Below, in pieces: positions 23,100 through 34,617 of a stretch of DNA of 64,000 nucleotides; the stretch's first letter is position 1; each line of letters starts with the position of its first letter. This stretch comes from Polytrichum commune. Its lineage: Eukaryota; Streptophyta; Polytrichopsida; Polytrichales; Polytrichaceae. Position numbers and translations under genes: made by a program. The notes below the pieces were generated by a model that was not told the DNA's origin, did not search any database, and saw nothing but the letters and a program-made list of their open reading frames with translations. The stretch lies in the NCBI GenBank assembly GCA_950295325.1, contig OX485808.1, positions 38,398,527 to 38,462,526 of the forward strand. The letters run 5' to 3'.

Positions 23100-26081
23100 A
23101 GTAGATGGGGTCTTGAATGGCTACTTTCCTACGATTGTTGTAGAGTGCACTCTATTTCATCTTTACTAGAACCGGATTGTAGATTCCATGTGGGATACAA
23201 TTGGGTCTTAGCCAACGTGAACATGACACATGACAAATTTGGAAGGAAGAATAATTATTTTGTCAAAATAGAGAGCCCTCTATGATGTCTTGTTCATTGT
23301 CATAGCCAGTGCTATTAATGTGTTCATTAAAAATCATAGGAGTCCATGTAATTAAGGTGACTATTAGAGTTATTCGTGAAGTGAAGCAAATGATACCATG
23401 GGTTTAGTCCCAAACCACGAGTGCATGAGAATTAACACAAAGTCCCTCAAGCATTCTCAATCATGTTTGAATGACCATATATAAAGCGAGGCGTCATGCT
23501 AATAAAAACAAAACTCATAGCATGTCCTACTAGAATGGGTGGCCCAAGCTAGTTTTGCATACGCTAATCTATGATTCAGGACCTTGGGTTCCATGCAAAT
23601 ACCTTATTTTAGATCCTAAAATTATCTCAAAAGTTCTGAAGTGGAAAGAGAATGTCCCAAAAATTTAACCTATTTTCAATATATTTCAAAAATTTAATAG
23701 ATATTAATATCAGAGAAGTATATCACATCCACACTTCCATCCTTCTTCAAGGGAATTTACAAAGTCATTTGTTGAGTCTATTATGCTTAGCATTCTTTGA
23801 GCATGTAGTCTAATTTCTATTAAACACGTGGTTTTTTTGGGTGTTTCTTATTGAAGCCTCACCTAGCCACATACCAATCTGATTTAGGTATCAATGCAAG
23901 AGAAGTAACCCCATAAGGGTTGACTCCCTTTCATTGTTTGTGGGTGGCTCCAAGTTTGGGCATTCATGAGTTGTAATGCGATCCACATGGCATGAATCTA
24001 CATATTGAATTTAAATAATGGACAGAAGTTTAGACTTACTACACTTTTTACACCTATTATTGTGGTTTACCACATGAACGTACGAATTGCTATAACATTG
24101 TATTGATAGTATCTTCTTTACTTAAGTATCAAGGAACTCCATACAACTTTGTTGGTTGAAAATGATGATATAGGTAAGAGGTTCTAGCAATGTGTTACTG
24201 CAAGTGTGTATTCTTTGATTGATTGGCAACACTATCATTGAATAGAATGATCAAAAAGAAAGAAAGTTGGAGATAGGAACATCAATGGTTTTCTGTTAGC
24301 ATGTTCTTTCACCACTCCTCTGACATGTCCACGTGAACATGGGTGTCGGGATAGCTTGATACCTATTCTCATAGGTAGGCATTGGGTTAGTGTTAGTTGC
24401 CTATCATACATCAAGTTTATGTGTCGGATGTTTTAGTCCATTGGTATTGGGGCATGGTTGTTTTCTAGTTCTCATTTGTTGAAAATGACACGTGTTAAAT
24501 ATCTTATGACGATTTGTGAAAAAAATTCCATGAATTTGTGGATTTTGGGGTTGGGGATATGGAGGTCTTGGAGACTATTGATCAATGGGTGTTGTGTATG
24601 GTGTCCCTCGTGCTTGTTGTCATTACAATGGACGGTAGGACTTCCCATCCTAGTTGGGATAGGAGTGGCGTGGAGGATGGTATAGAACGATCAAAAATCA
24701 AGGATGTCGTATCAATGGCCATAAGACCACATACAAGTTCGTTATTGGGTTTCCTTACCGGCCTGCCGTATTACTAGAATAGGACTAGTTGTTGAAGCCA
24801 CATTGGCAACGGCTGCCATGACTAAGGTATAGGGTGCTAAAACCAACACCCCACTCAAAACCGACACTTATATACGGCTCCCAGTTGCTAACTCTTTCTC
24901 GAACCATTCCCCATGGTGTAGGAATGTGCGGGCCCATGAAGCCACCTCATAATAGTTTCCGTTGCCTCCATGTAGGGTAGGTAACATGCTCCACTGTATC
25001 TCGGGTTGGTTCAAGGTGCAATCAGGGTGGCTTGTCATGGCTATTCCATCCATACTATATAAGAGGAGTTGTGGGTGGGGTGGGGGGATGGGAGATGGTT
25101 CTAGCCATTCTATTCACAGAGCCAAGGAAGTAGGCCACAAAGCACAACAAGGGTCGGTTCCCGGGATGCAAGGGGGTCGGTACCTCAAATGCAAAGTGAC
25201 AGTGTTGCAAGCGAACCGGGTGGGATCATGGAGGTGGCCATGTGGCTTTGCACCCCGTTACTAGTTGGGCTTTGATCTAGCTTGGGTCTAGTACCCAATT
25301 GTGTTGTGTTGGTTCTAGACAATGAAAACGGGGGTCCTCATCATATGCAAGGTCGTCGTACATGAGACAAATGGATTGGTTTAAGAAAGCTACTGATTAT
25401 GACTTTGAATGTTCATCAAATATTCAATTGAGGCTTGGAATATTCTTTCTTTCTTTCTTTATACCTATGTTTAGCCCAAAGGCTTATATGATTTTTTACA
25501 TGAACCACATCGCCGGGTGTATGTGTAATAGCTTAAACTGTTGGGTTGAGCATTGTCTACCTTACCCATGGGGTTTGATTTAACATGCATGTCTAGAACA
25601 AGGGCAACCATCGCCATGCCCATCCCTTGAGGGCATGAACCAGCTCATTCATTTGTGGCAACAAGGATTCTAGTTGACCCAGTTGCCATTACAAGGGAAA
25701 ACATGCATAACATTATTAACCCCTAATTTCCCACGCTTAGTTTTCCCTCAAATTTACCCAGAAAACATATTTACTCAAAAAAATATTGTTTAGGATACAC
25801 ATGCCCCTAAACCGCAAAGGTGACAAATGTCAAACATGCATTTGTGGATTGGTTCCATTGTAAACCACTTGAGAGCACACTCTCATATTGGAATTAATAA
25901 AGAAAAACATGTAGCTCTATTGAACCAAAATTATCCATGTGGCTTGATAATGCATACTTAACATGAACAAGAGGTATCCAAAAACCATCGGAATTGGTGT
26001 GAAAGAGGCCATGACGAATCTTCACGACCATATTGTGGTTGCATAGGATATTAAGGGTTAAGTAGTGTGCGTTCATTCATA
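23100..26081. other. Intergenic, no gene seen
   Basis: Frames at 24,458-24,777 and 24,962-25,264 are GC-richer but encode nothing I recognise. A TTTC simple repeat lies near 25,445. Confidence 0.4.
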
Positions 26082-26192
26082 TGGGCCTTGAGAATATAAT
26101 CATGGGATGCCCCAACCTAGTGCAATGAGACTCAAACTCAATATGGATTTGCACTAGGTTGGGACACCCCATGATTATATCCTCAAGGCCCA
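26082..26192 (-). ncRNA. miRNA-precursor-like hairpin candidate
   Basis: Two 44-base arms (26,082-26,125 and 26,149-26,192) are inverted copies with three differences and a 23-base loop. All three differences become G:U wobbles if the RNA is made from the minus strand and A:C mismatches if made from the plus strand, hence the strand call. It could equally be a small fold-back transposon. No mature sequence is assigned. Confidence 0.35.
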
Positions 26193-27639
26193 CATCAACA
26201 AACACACATTTCTTAATAATCCTATGTGTATTATGTAACCGGTCGAGTCACAAAGCGGTGAGTTCGTTATCGGATAAAACCATCTCTTCTAAACTAAATT
26301 AAAACCCTTAAGATAAGAACGACCCAATTTAGGATCATACCAGACAAGTTTTGATTGTATTACATGTCATCTCGACTAAGTCCTAGTTGACATGTTAAGA
26401 TAAGAATGACACAATGTAGGTAAAGCCCATCAAACCAACCCATAATTCTTGAATGAAAAAAAAAAAAACAACAAAAACACTCAAACATGTAATAGAGACT
26501 TGGTGTGACTATTATTGTATTGGAACACCCATGTACACAAAAATTTGAACAATTCATCACATGTAGAGATTTGAGGGAAAAGCAAGAGCAACTTCGAGGA
26601 TTCATGTTAAATCAACATGGGATTTAATGTACGTGGCAAAGCATATGTCATCTTTGTGTTTACATTTTGCCACAATTCCATGTTGTCATTTGCATCCGAA
26701 GCCATTGCCGTAGGCCATGGCCTAGGATGTTCTACGAACATACACTTTATTCACTCCGGCCTCTACGGAGACCGGAGTTCTTCTTCTTCTTCTTCTTCTT
26801 CTTCTTCCATGCTGCCTTGTCGGCAAAGCAAATGGATTGCATCGGGCCTTACTAGGATTATAGATATTGAATCTTGACCCTTAAAATAGGAGTACCTTAA
26901 ACCAAGAAACGAAGGCATTTGGCACACATGTGGTAGCCGTGTGGACCTACCAAATTAGTCCGAAGTGGAAAGAAAAAAAGACCAAATCTATTGGAAGAAT
27001 TCGAGGATGTTGGTTTTGGGTGTTATCTCGGTTGAAGGAGCTCTTATCTTACCTTTTCTTTAGGAGAACCACTTTCAAGGAAAGTCAAGCAAGCCATTAT
27101 TTACAAGATATCACACACATGCGCACACACACACACGCACATATACAAATACATATATAAATCATTTATATTTTTTCTTTCATTTTTTGGGGGTGGACTT
27201 AGAGATGAATTGATAAAGCAAAATCTATGATATGCGAGTTTTGTTAATACTGGCTCAAAGGCATTATCCGTCTCATCAAAGAATATTCGACAAAGAAGAA
27301 CAAAGTTTAACCCCGAAAGAGTAGAGGTAGAAATGATGCCAACCATGAGGGTGGTGTGAATGAGAGATGCTTTATCCTTGGGCATAGACTTTGCCTCATA
27401 GTTAAACTTGTATTGAGTTTATGATTATATGTATGTTTGTAAAGATTACACATTTCAACTCTTTGCACACATAAATTTTGTGTAAAAACAAGAATAACAT
27501 AGCAATAACATTGGAGAATTTATAGTTCACGACAATGTTGGCAAACATGGGCAATCTTTTTCTATATAAAAAAAACTACATAATATCTTGAACTTCGTTT
27601 ATTAATACTAAAAATCAAATATGTTTTTTTCCCAAAATG
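26193..27639. other. Intergenic with simple repeats
   Basis: This contains (TTC)n at 26,778-26,807 and a CA/TA-rich tract near 27,112-27,160. No supported gene. Confidence 0.5.
26778..26807. repeat. (TTC)n microsatellite
   Basis: Ten uninterrupted TTC triplets. Confidence 0.95.
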
Positions 27640-28004
27640 CATCACATTACGTTTCATAACCACGTGCGATAAACATTTGCTACCCTATATTATATGCCAT
27701 AGATAAATTATGATTTTTTTCCTACATATATATAATCATTGATAATATCTTTTTGATTTTTTTTGAAAGCTTTAGTCATCTTCATTTTTTGTAGTAATTG
27801 TTTTAGTTCAGTTATGCGTCATTCTAGTTAGAAACGGTACATTTTATTTTTTAAATGAATATTTGATTTTTTTTAACTATGTAATATACACCGTGCATGT
27901 CTACTCATGGAAAAATATTGATAAAAATTTGACCCATTTTGATGATGCTTTATGTAAAAAAAAAAAATTTTATCGCACGTGGTGTTCAACTTGACAATGG
28001 AGTG
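27640..28004 (-). mobile_element. MITE, diverged copy of the 10,948-11,322 element
   Basis: The right end CGCACGTGGTGTTCAACTTG continuing to ACAATGGAGTG, and the internal AACGGTA block, match the 10.9-kb copy in reverse orientation. The left terminus is degraded (only the CCACGTGCG part is clear). Confidence 0.7.
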
Positions 28005-30204
28005 CAGCCCCCAGGAATTTTACATTGTATTCCACTTGGTATAAAATAACAATTATTATGGGTCAATTATCCGCATGACACCAACTTTTGGGACCGTTTC
28101 ATTATAGAAAATGATATTTTGGGATTTTTTTTGTGGGAATTTATTTTCTTATAAGTTTGGGGTTTTCTTGGTACCATATGTTTTAATTATACCAAATTTA
28201 GCAAAAGGCAACAATTTACACACGTGTAATTTGTTGCTAACAACTCCTTGAGCCCACCAAGTGTTACAAAATAACTACCGACATAAAATAATTTAACAAG
28301 TTCATAAGGGTTATGAAAACTCCACAAAAAAACATGCCACCGATCTCATGTGAATAGTCTCGAGCATTGTGAAGGAGACGCGAAGGTTCATGCCGACCAT
28401 TGTTTTGATCTCGAACCTCCACCGAAATTACGTGGACACAATCTCAACATCCACCACACAAACCTCTCGATCCAAAAGAAAGAACAACAAAGTAGCAACT
28501 GTATTGGATTTGTCTAGGCACTCAAAATTCACATAAACCTCCACAACGAAACATGCAGGAAAGAGGATACTACTCCGTGTCAAAACCTGGGTGTCGACCC
28601 AATATATGTGCCATATTCTTGAGGGTTTGACCTGATAAACCCCGCTATTCTTTAAAACCTCTCGTGGTTATAAGAAACCGATGTCTCTTTCCTTTTTTTA
28701 TTGAAAATATTTTATGAACAGAGTGGACCGTTTCCTTGCTCTCACGTAGTTTACAAGACGTATACTAAGTGCCCCCCCCTCCCCCCCACCGCCCGAGTAG
28801 ATACATTGTGCCCATACCACCATCCTTTGGAGTTTTTTGATGGAGAATCATGTGTGCCATGTGCACTTAAAGTGACGCTTCTACATAGGAAGTCGGGGAG
28901 TGAGAGGAGTGGCCATGTCCACATCCTCAATGCCAATTTAGGCTTACCTAACTTATAGTTTGGACAAACAATCAACACGTACAAATAAGTCTCACTACTA
29001 CACTAGGTCTTTGCCAATGGGGGCGGGTGTGTGGCCATGTCGAGAATTCACCTTAAGTTATGCAATCGCCACGTGTGTCAAAAGCTTACTACTATATATT
29101 GGACTAAGTATTCAAAGAGAGAGGGTCGAGGATTAAGAAGGATCGGTAAGTGGGTGCACGCGAGTATTTGGGGAAATCTTTCGATTCACATTTATCAAGG
29201 TGGATTTCAATAGGGAAAAAAAAGAAAAAGAAACGAGCATTAGCTTTTGCCTATGTGAAGACGGCCCGTTTGCCATCTCCACTTCATTGTTGCCGGGAGA
29301 TGGAAAAAGGGATTGGGGGGGGGGGGGGTTTAATGACTATCTTTCGATAGGTGGACCCATTGAGGGGTTGTTTGCACCGTGGACCATGAAGTCGTGCCAA
29401 GGTCCTGTAAAATTTGTGATTGGTTGTGAACTTCTTCCAAGACCGTTTCGGTTTACATCGAGGAAAAAAAATATGTCAGAGTGACCATGGAGTTCGAGGT
29501 CCCCAAAAGATATATTTTCAAGCCTACATTATCCACTGACATGGTCCAACGGGTTTTGTGGTGGGATTGGCAAAAGAGGCGCTATGGTATAAAAATGCAA
29601 GGGCCCCTAGCAATTTTTTTTTGTTATAGTAAAAATTTAATGATTTTTTTTTGGGAAGAGAAGATGAATACAAGAGAGGCCAAAGCATGGTAAAACTTTA
29701 ATATTTTTCAAAACTACCTTTTTCTAGGCATATATTAAAAAATCAACACGTTCACTTTTTGGTGCATGGTCATTCTTCTTGGTTTATGTTCGGTTTACAC
29801 GTAGTGAGGGGCCCAAGGACTTTGTAAATTCATTTTTTTTTCAAGAAACCATATTGTGGAAGTTGGACCATCAAGTGGGATCATGGAAAAAGGCCATCTT
29901 CCATGGTTGGACTTCATGGTCCATGGTGTAAACCAACCATGATTCACATTTACCGAAATGGAGTTCACAAGTGATCCAATACAACATTGAATTAACGGTT
30001 ACCGGGCACAAAATTGTCACCGCTTGTTTCTTAATAAACTTCACATTTGAGTGGACTATCTTTATCGTGGGGAGGGAGGAGTGGACTAATTGGTACAAAT
30101 GTTATTGCATACTAAGATTCCTCCTTTTTGCATGGGTGTTCGAAGATTATGTGTGGTTGGTCGAACCTCAATACCATGCTTGATGGACATGGTGATATAT
30201 AACC
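28005..30204. other. Intergenic, no gene seen
   Basis: Includes a run of 14 G at 29,315-29,328 and C-rich sequence near 28,770-28,795. Plus-strand frames at 28,701-29,693 have no domains. I cannot support a gene. Confidence 0.4.
29315..29328. repeat. Poly(G) tract, 14 bases
   Basis: Uninterrupted G run in an otherwise AT-rich area. Confidence 0.95.
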
Positions 30205-30375
30205 AATGAATGAACCGGTTGGGTTTGAGAAACAAATGGTTGAAGTTTAAGACTTGAGGACGATTAACCAATTGTTTTGGAGGAATCCAAGGAATATACC
30301 TCAAATTAATTAAAAACTTTTTTGAAAGATGTCAACATGTAAACCCAGTTAGACTTGGAAACACTAGGATCTTGA
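30205..30375 (-). mobile_element. hAT-type MITE, truncated copy
   Basis: This matches the 39,544-39,769 element in reverse (GAACCGGTTGGGTTTGAGAA at one side, GTCAACATGTAAACCCAG and ACACTAGGATCTTG at the other). The CAGTG terminus is missing. Confidence 0.65.
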
Positions 30376-30569
30376 CAATTATGACAATGGAATGTTTTAC
30401 TAAATATGTCTTTGCCAACTTGGTTGGGTGCCTTTGGGATGACGGTATTTTGCCCACAAGCTTATTACTTCACAAAGAATCATGCTCCAATTGATATTGT
30501 TGCTATGGATGTCTTTTAGACTTTCAGAAAGTGCAATGTTTGTTTGGGTACTTTATATATATACATATT

Positions 30570-30960
30570 CACATAAGGTATTGGACGTGTCTAAATTTAC
30601 CACAAACAATATTTGGGACACCTATGATTGAATGGTATGCGGTTACATGTGGCTCCAAGAATGGACATAAAAAGGCATGTGTATAAAGGAGAATGAATCA
30701 CGTGCTCAAAATAGGTTAACCATTCTAGGGTCGATACTCGACATGAGTATGGGGACTTCTATGACCACTTAATGAGCACGATGATGTTCACATTGATATG
30801 GATATAAGGTATTCATACAAGCTTGAAGATTTACGAGGCAAATCTCTACATGCACATTGTGGACTTGCTAATCATCTTGCACTAATCGTGTGTTTTTTAT
30901 ATCCTACATGATGTGGGTGTAGCGAGAAAATGGTTTAAATTAGCAAATGCCCACCTTACA
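30570..30960 (+). pseudogene. Decayed PPR-protein gene fragment
   Basis: Plus-strand pieces resemble plant pentatricopeptide-repeat proteins across several frames. The clearest is GKSLHAHCGLANHLALI (about 30,836-30,886), which follows the common G-K-x-x-H-A-H...G-L layout, followed by a V-G-V-A-R-K-W-F segment. Upstream, NNIWDTYD and GYMW...NGH-like pieces fit the preceding repeat. Many stops and shifts are present. Intact PPR proteins bind organellar RNA in plants. A related scrap lies at 56,385-56,545. Confidence 0.45.
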
Positions 30961-31985
30961 CACACACACGTAGGCGTATACATACATGTATATATTGAAT
31001 GCCTTATAACGACGCTCATTGAACATTGAACCATGGCCATTAGTTAAGCTAGATGTAGGTGCCCATGAGTGCTCATAATAATAAAATGAGGCAATATGAT
31101 GCATGCGCACGGGACATGATCTACCTCCAATTGTACTAAGAATTTTGGCTTAAAATTTTTACTACCCTCAAAAAATGTTTGAGGGATATGGATGGATGTC
31201 ATTGGTCTTGAATGGTTAGGTTGGACGTGTGTTGGCCCCATGTTACAAGGCGAGGGAGTGACGAGGAATGTAAAAGACTTGGTCCTATGTTTGTGTGGTG
31301 TAATGTATAAGCCCAACATTTTTTGATTGCCACGTGGACCTAAACACAAAAAGTCAACACATTGGAAGACTCGACCATCTCATAGGATGTTATAGCATGA
31401 AGCCACTCACATAAAAATAGGCGCCTCGCACCATTTTACCATTCAAATAACACACGATATAATAACGCGGCATTTGATCTATCAACTTCTTCAACATCCG
31501 TTCGCATGTTGTTTGGGAAAAGAATACGCAACACAAGTTTGCTCACTTTGACATTGTATTGGATATTTATCACAATTCGCGCTTGAAAGGATACAAACAA
31601 ATGGCATTGACAACCCACCATGTAGAAAAGATTGCACTATAAACCGACGTGGATGCAAATATCGACATGGTCCATACAAAAAAATACGTGCATTAGATTA
31701 TACCCACGACTCCTCGTCACTCGCGTGGTCCACACTATATCACATATTCGGTGTACTTTGGGAGCCCTTGGATCCAAAAAACACTAGCTTTTGATCTAAT
31801 GAAGCTCACGATGACGTCCCCGTGTGCCCACCGATGGTACCAAGCAAGGTTCCGAATTCTCCATAGCCACCCACACCACGCAACAATTATATAATTAGGG
31901 TTTCATATATTATGATAAATGGAAGCCCTAATTTCCTATAGAAAGCCCCCAGTTGTTACGGAGGCGGCATCCTTCAAAGAAAAAG
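30961..31985. other. Intergenic, no gene seen
   Basis: No supported frame or repeat boundary. Confidence 0.4.
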
Positions 31986-31987
31986 TA

Positions 31988-32012
31988 AGAGAGAGAGAGA
32001 GAGAGAGAGAGG
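31988..32012. repeat. (GA)n microsatellite upstream of eIF5
   Basis: About twelve GA units at the start of a purine-rich region. Confidence 0.95.
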
Positions 32013-32059
32013 AGAGGCCAGGAGAGGAGAGGAGGAGAACCTTCGGGAGGGTCAAGGAA

Positions 32060-32395
32060 AGGGCTGCCCGAGAATAAAACGTGACGGACGCAAACAAAGA
32101 ACCTTCCACCCGGACAGGTTTGCCCGAGAAAAAAAAAAACTGAGAGGGGCTTCTATGCGGGAGGAAGAAGAAGAGTTTTAGGACCAGGCGCGGGCAGACT
32201 GCCCGGAAGAATACGTTGTGACTGGTAGTGCCGGGCAGGGGCTGCGATTTGCTCGGAAAGAACATGCGACAGAGGAGTACAGCGAACCTGGGGCACGGGT
32301 AGGGCGGGCACTCTGCCCGGGAAGAAACGTGGCAGAAATGGAAGCGGAACCAGTTTGGTAGGGGCAGTAAGGGCAGGGTGCCCAAGGAGAAATGG
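32060..32395. repeat. Degenerate TGCCCGRGAARAA repeats upstream of eIF5
   Basis: A motif close to CTGCCCGGGAAGAAACGTG recurs at about 32,067, 32,118, 32,198, 32,246, 32,311 and 32,377, at spacings of roughly 50-80 bp. The copies are diverged, as in an old minisatellite, but the core is easily recognised. Its role, if any, is unknown. Confidence 0.55.
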
Positions 32396-32410
32396 AGAGG
32401 TGAGAAAAGG

Positions 32411-32455
32411 GGGGAAGCGGGCAGCGGGGAAGCGGGCAGCGGGGAAGCGGGCAGC
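32411..32455. repeat. Three 15-bp G-rich tandem repeats
   Basis: GGGGAAGCGGGCAGC is repeated three times in tandem. The G-runs could support G-quadruplex formation. Confidence 0.95.
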
Positions 32456-33198
32456 CACCGTTCAGGAGGCAGGCAACCCTAGCTGCTGCTGCTTGCCTCG
32501 CTTGTGATGAGAGCGCCTCCCACTCACTTCTCTCTTATCTCTTACCTCTTACCTCCAATGTTTGTGCGCTACCCCTGCCTTCGCAGTACTCTTCCCGATC
32601 TCGACCTTATGTGCCCCATCTGAGAGGATCCAGCCATCGCCGCGTCGAATTCTGCGACGGAGGAGCGTTCGAGTGCGAGATTTGAGCGAGAATCGAAGCG
32701 GAGATTGAGAGGGGTGGTTGGGGCTTGTTGTTGTTGTTGTTGTGGTGGTGGTGGTGATTTTGTGGTTGTCGTGTGCAGATCGGGGAGTGGTGGTGTGGTG
32801 ATAGAAGGGTAAGAGAGGGGGTGAGTTCTGAGTTGGGAAGGAGTCAATTGCTTGCAAGGAGAGAAGGCGGAGGCGAAGAGAAGAGGTAGAGAGGGGAGTG
32901 GAGGAGAGTTTGGTGTGAGCCCACGAGGTTCGGGTTCGGCGGGGAGTGCGAGAGGAAGAAGAAGAGGAGAGCAAGGTGGCGGCACACTCTTTTATGTCTG
33001 AAGCCGGCTGCTTCTACCTGGGGTCGGTTGGGCTCTTAGGAGAGTATTGTCCTACCACGAGGAAGAGACACAAACAGCTTGAGGAGCGGCGATCGAGTCC
33101 CCGGAGTAGGCTGCATGCGGCGCAGCTCTCCCTCGTTGGTACGCGGCCCTCTTTGATATCGTCTTCGTCGTCGGTTTCCTAAGGCCCAACCTATCACC
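32456..33198 (+). promoter_or_regulatory. Probable promoter / 5' leader of eIF5
   Basis: GC-rich sequence with pyrimidine tracts (near 32,520-32,555) and a GTT/GTG repeat (about 32,728-32,757) precedes the eIF5 start. I see no clear TATA box. A short upstream frame with its own ATG (32,946-33,182) ends before the main start and would be a uORF if transcribed. Whether a leader intron is present cannot be decided by eye. Confidence 0.45.
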
Positions 33199-34617
33199 AT
33201 GGCGCTCCAAAATATCGGAGCCAGCAACCGCGATGATGCCTTTTATAGGTACAAGATGCCGAAGCTCATCACCAAGATCGAGGGGCGAGGCAACGGCATC
33301 AAGACCAATGTTGTCAACATGGTGGACGTTGCGAAAGCGCTTGCCAGACATCCGGCCTATACCACCAAGTACTTTGGATGCGAGCTGGGGGCTCAATCCA
33401 AGTTTGACGAGAAGACCGGAACCAGTATTGTGAATGGCGCTCATGATACCACCAAACTTGCATCACTTCTGGAGAATTTCATCAAGAAGTATGTGCAGTG
33501 CTATGGTTGTGGCAACCCCGAGACAGAGATCGTCATCACCAAGACGCAGCTTATCACGTTGAAGTGCGCGGCATGTGGTTTTGTCTCCGACGTGGACATG
33601 CGTGATAAGCTTACCACTTTCATTCTGAAAAATCCCCCAGAACAGAAGAAGGGAGGGAAGAAGGACCGGGCTCTGCGGCGTGCAGAGAAGGAGCGTCTCA
33701 AGGAAGGTGAGGTAGCGGACGAGGAGATGAAAAAGCTTAAGCGGGAAGCCTCCAAGAAGAAGAAAGGGTCCGATGACAGTAAGGCGGCCAGCAAGAAGAA
33801 GTCAGGTTCCGATGAGGATGATCTCTCGCCGACTGCACGACAAGCGGATGAAGAAGAAGCGACCGGGGGTGATGACGATGGAGTTGAGTGGCAGACTGAC
33901 ACGTCAGCTGAAGCGGCGCAAAGGCGTATTATCGAGCAGCTGACTGCCGCTACTAGCGAGATGGTTATGATCGGAAATGGAGCAGACAAGAGCGAAGTAT
34001 CAGTTTCCCCTAGGGTAAAGACTACTTCCAAGGACATCATCAAGCCGAAGCTTCTCAAGAAGTCATCGTCCAAGAAGTCATCCGATCCTGACGAAGCTAA
34101 GGAATCAGATTCTCCAGCAGAGGAAGAGGAGGAACTTAGTTCTCGTGAGAAACTGGTGAATGACTTTAAAGAGTGTTTGAAGAGAGGGATGACGCCCGCA
34201 CAGCTAGCCGTTCATCTGCAAAACAAGGGAGAACCCAAAGCAGAGGTGATGGACGCTTATTTCGTTGCTTTATTTGAGGGCCAGACCAAGGGCCTCAACA
34301 AGGAGATTTCAAGGAAGAAGAATTATCTGGAGGCAGTTGCACAAGACGAGACATCTCAGAAGAATCTGCTTGCTGCCATTGAAACATTCTGCTCTAAGTT
34401 GCCTGCAGATGCAAGCAAGGAAATAGCTCTCGTGCTCAAGGCCTTGTATGACCAAGAAATTCTTGAGGAGGAGCAGATTCTCATTTGGTTTGATAGCAAG
34501 CCAACCTCTAACGGTTCCGGTGGTGATGAATCTAAGGCAGCCTCTGTAAGGAAGTGTGCTCAACGCTTTATAGATTGGCTGCGTAGTGCAGAGGCTGAAT
34601 CTGAAGAAGATGATTGA
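33199..34617 (+). CDS. eIF5: Eukaryotic translation initiation factor 5 (eIF5)
   Basis: A single uninterrupted 472-codon frame starts at an ATG preceded by ATCACC and matches eIF5 throughout. Residues 1-150 form the GTPase-activating domain: FYRYKMP with Arg17 at the place of the arginine finger (yeast Arg15), [12 protein letters not shown], and a zinc finger with Cys101, Cys104, Cys123 and Cys126. A charged, low-complexity Lys/Asp/Glu linker spans about 150-340. The C-terminal W2/HEAT domain (about 345-472) contains the two acidic/aromatic boxes ([17 protein letters not shown] and [13 protein letters not shown]). eIF5 stimulates GTP hydrolysis by eIF2 in the scanning 43S complex in the cytosol; the W2 domain contacts eIF2-beta, eIF3 and eIF1. 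The intronless coding region agrees with what I know of plant eIF5 genes. All key residues are present. Confidence 0.98.
   Translation: MALQNIGASNRDDAFYRYKMPKLITKIEGRGNGIKTNVVNMVDVAKALARHPAYTTKYFGCELGAQSKFDEKTGTSIVNGAHDTTKLASLLENFIKKYVQCYGCGNPETEIVITKTQLITLKCAACGFVSDVDMRDKLTTFILKNPPEQKKGGKKDRALRRAEKERLKEGEVADEEMKKLKREASKKKKGSDDSKAASKKKSGSDEDDLSPTARQADEEEATGGDDDGVEWQTDTSAEAAQRRIIEQLTAATSEMVMIGNGADKSEVSVSPRVKTTSKDIIKPKLLKKSSSKKSSDPDEAKESDSPAEEEEELSSREKLVNDFKECLKRGMTPAQLAVHLQNKGEPKAEVMDAYFVALFEGQTKGLNKEISRKKNYLEAVAQDETSQKNLLAAIETFCSKLPADASKEIALVLKALYDQEILEEEQILIWFDSKPTSNGSGGDESKAASVRKCAQRFIDWLRSAEAESEEDD

Noticed and set aside
24458-25264. Cluster of plus-strand frames in GC-richer DNA
   Set aside because: No domain, no consistent frame and no splice signals that would join them.
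31936-32974. Long minus-strand frames upstream of eIF5
   Set aside because: They are Pro/Ser/Thr-rich translations of GA-rich and G-rich repeats; no domain, no start context, opposite to the real gene.
33501-34073. 190-codon frame antisense to eIF5
   Set aside because: It is a shadow of the lysine/glutamate-rich linker codons on the opposite strand; product is low-complexity Ser/Phe-rich with no domain.
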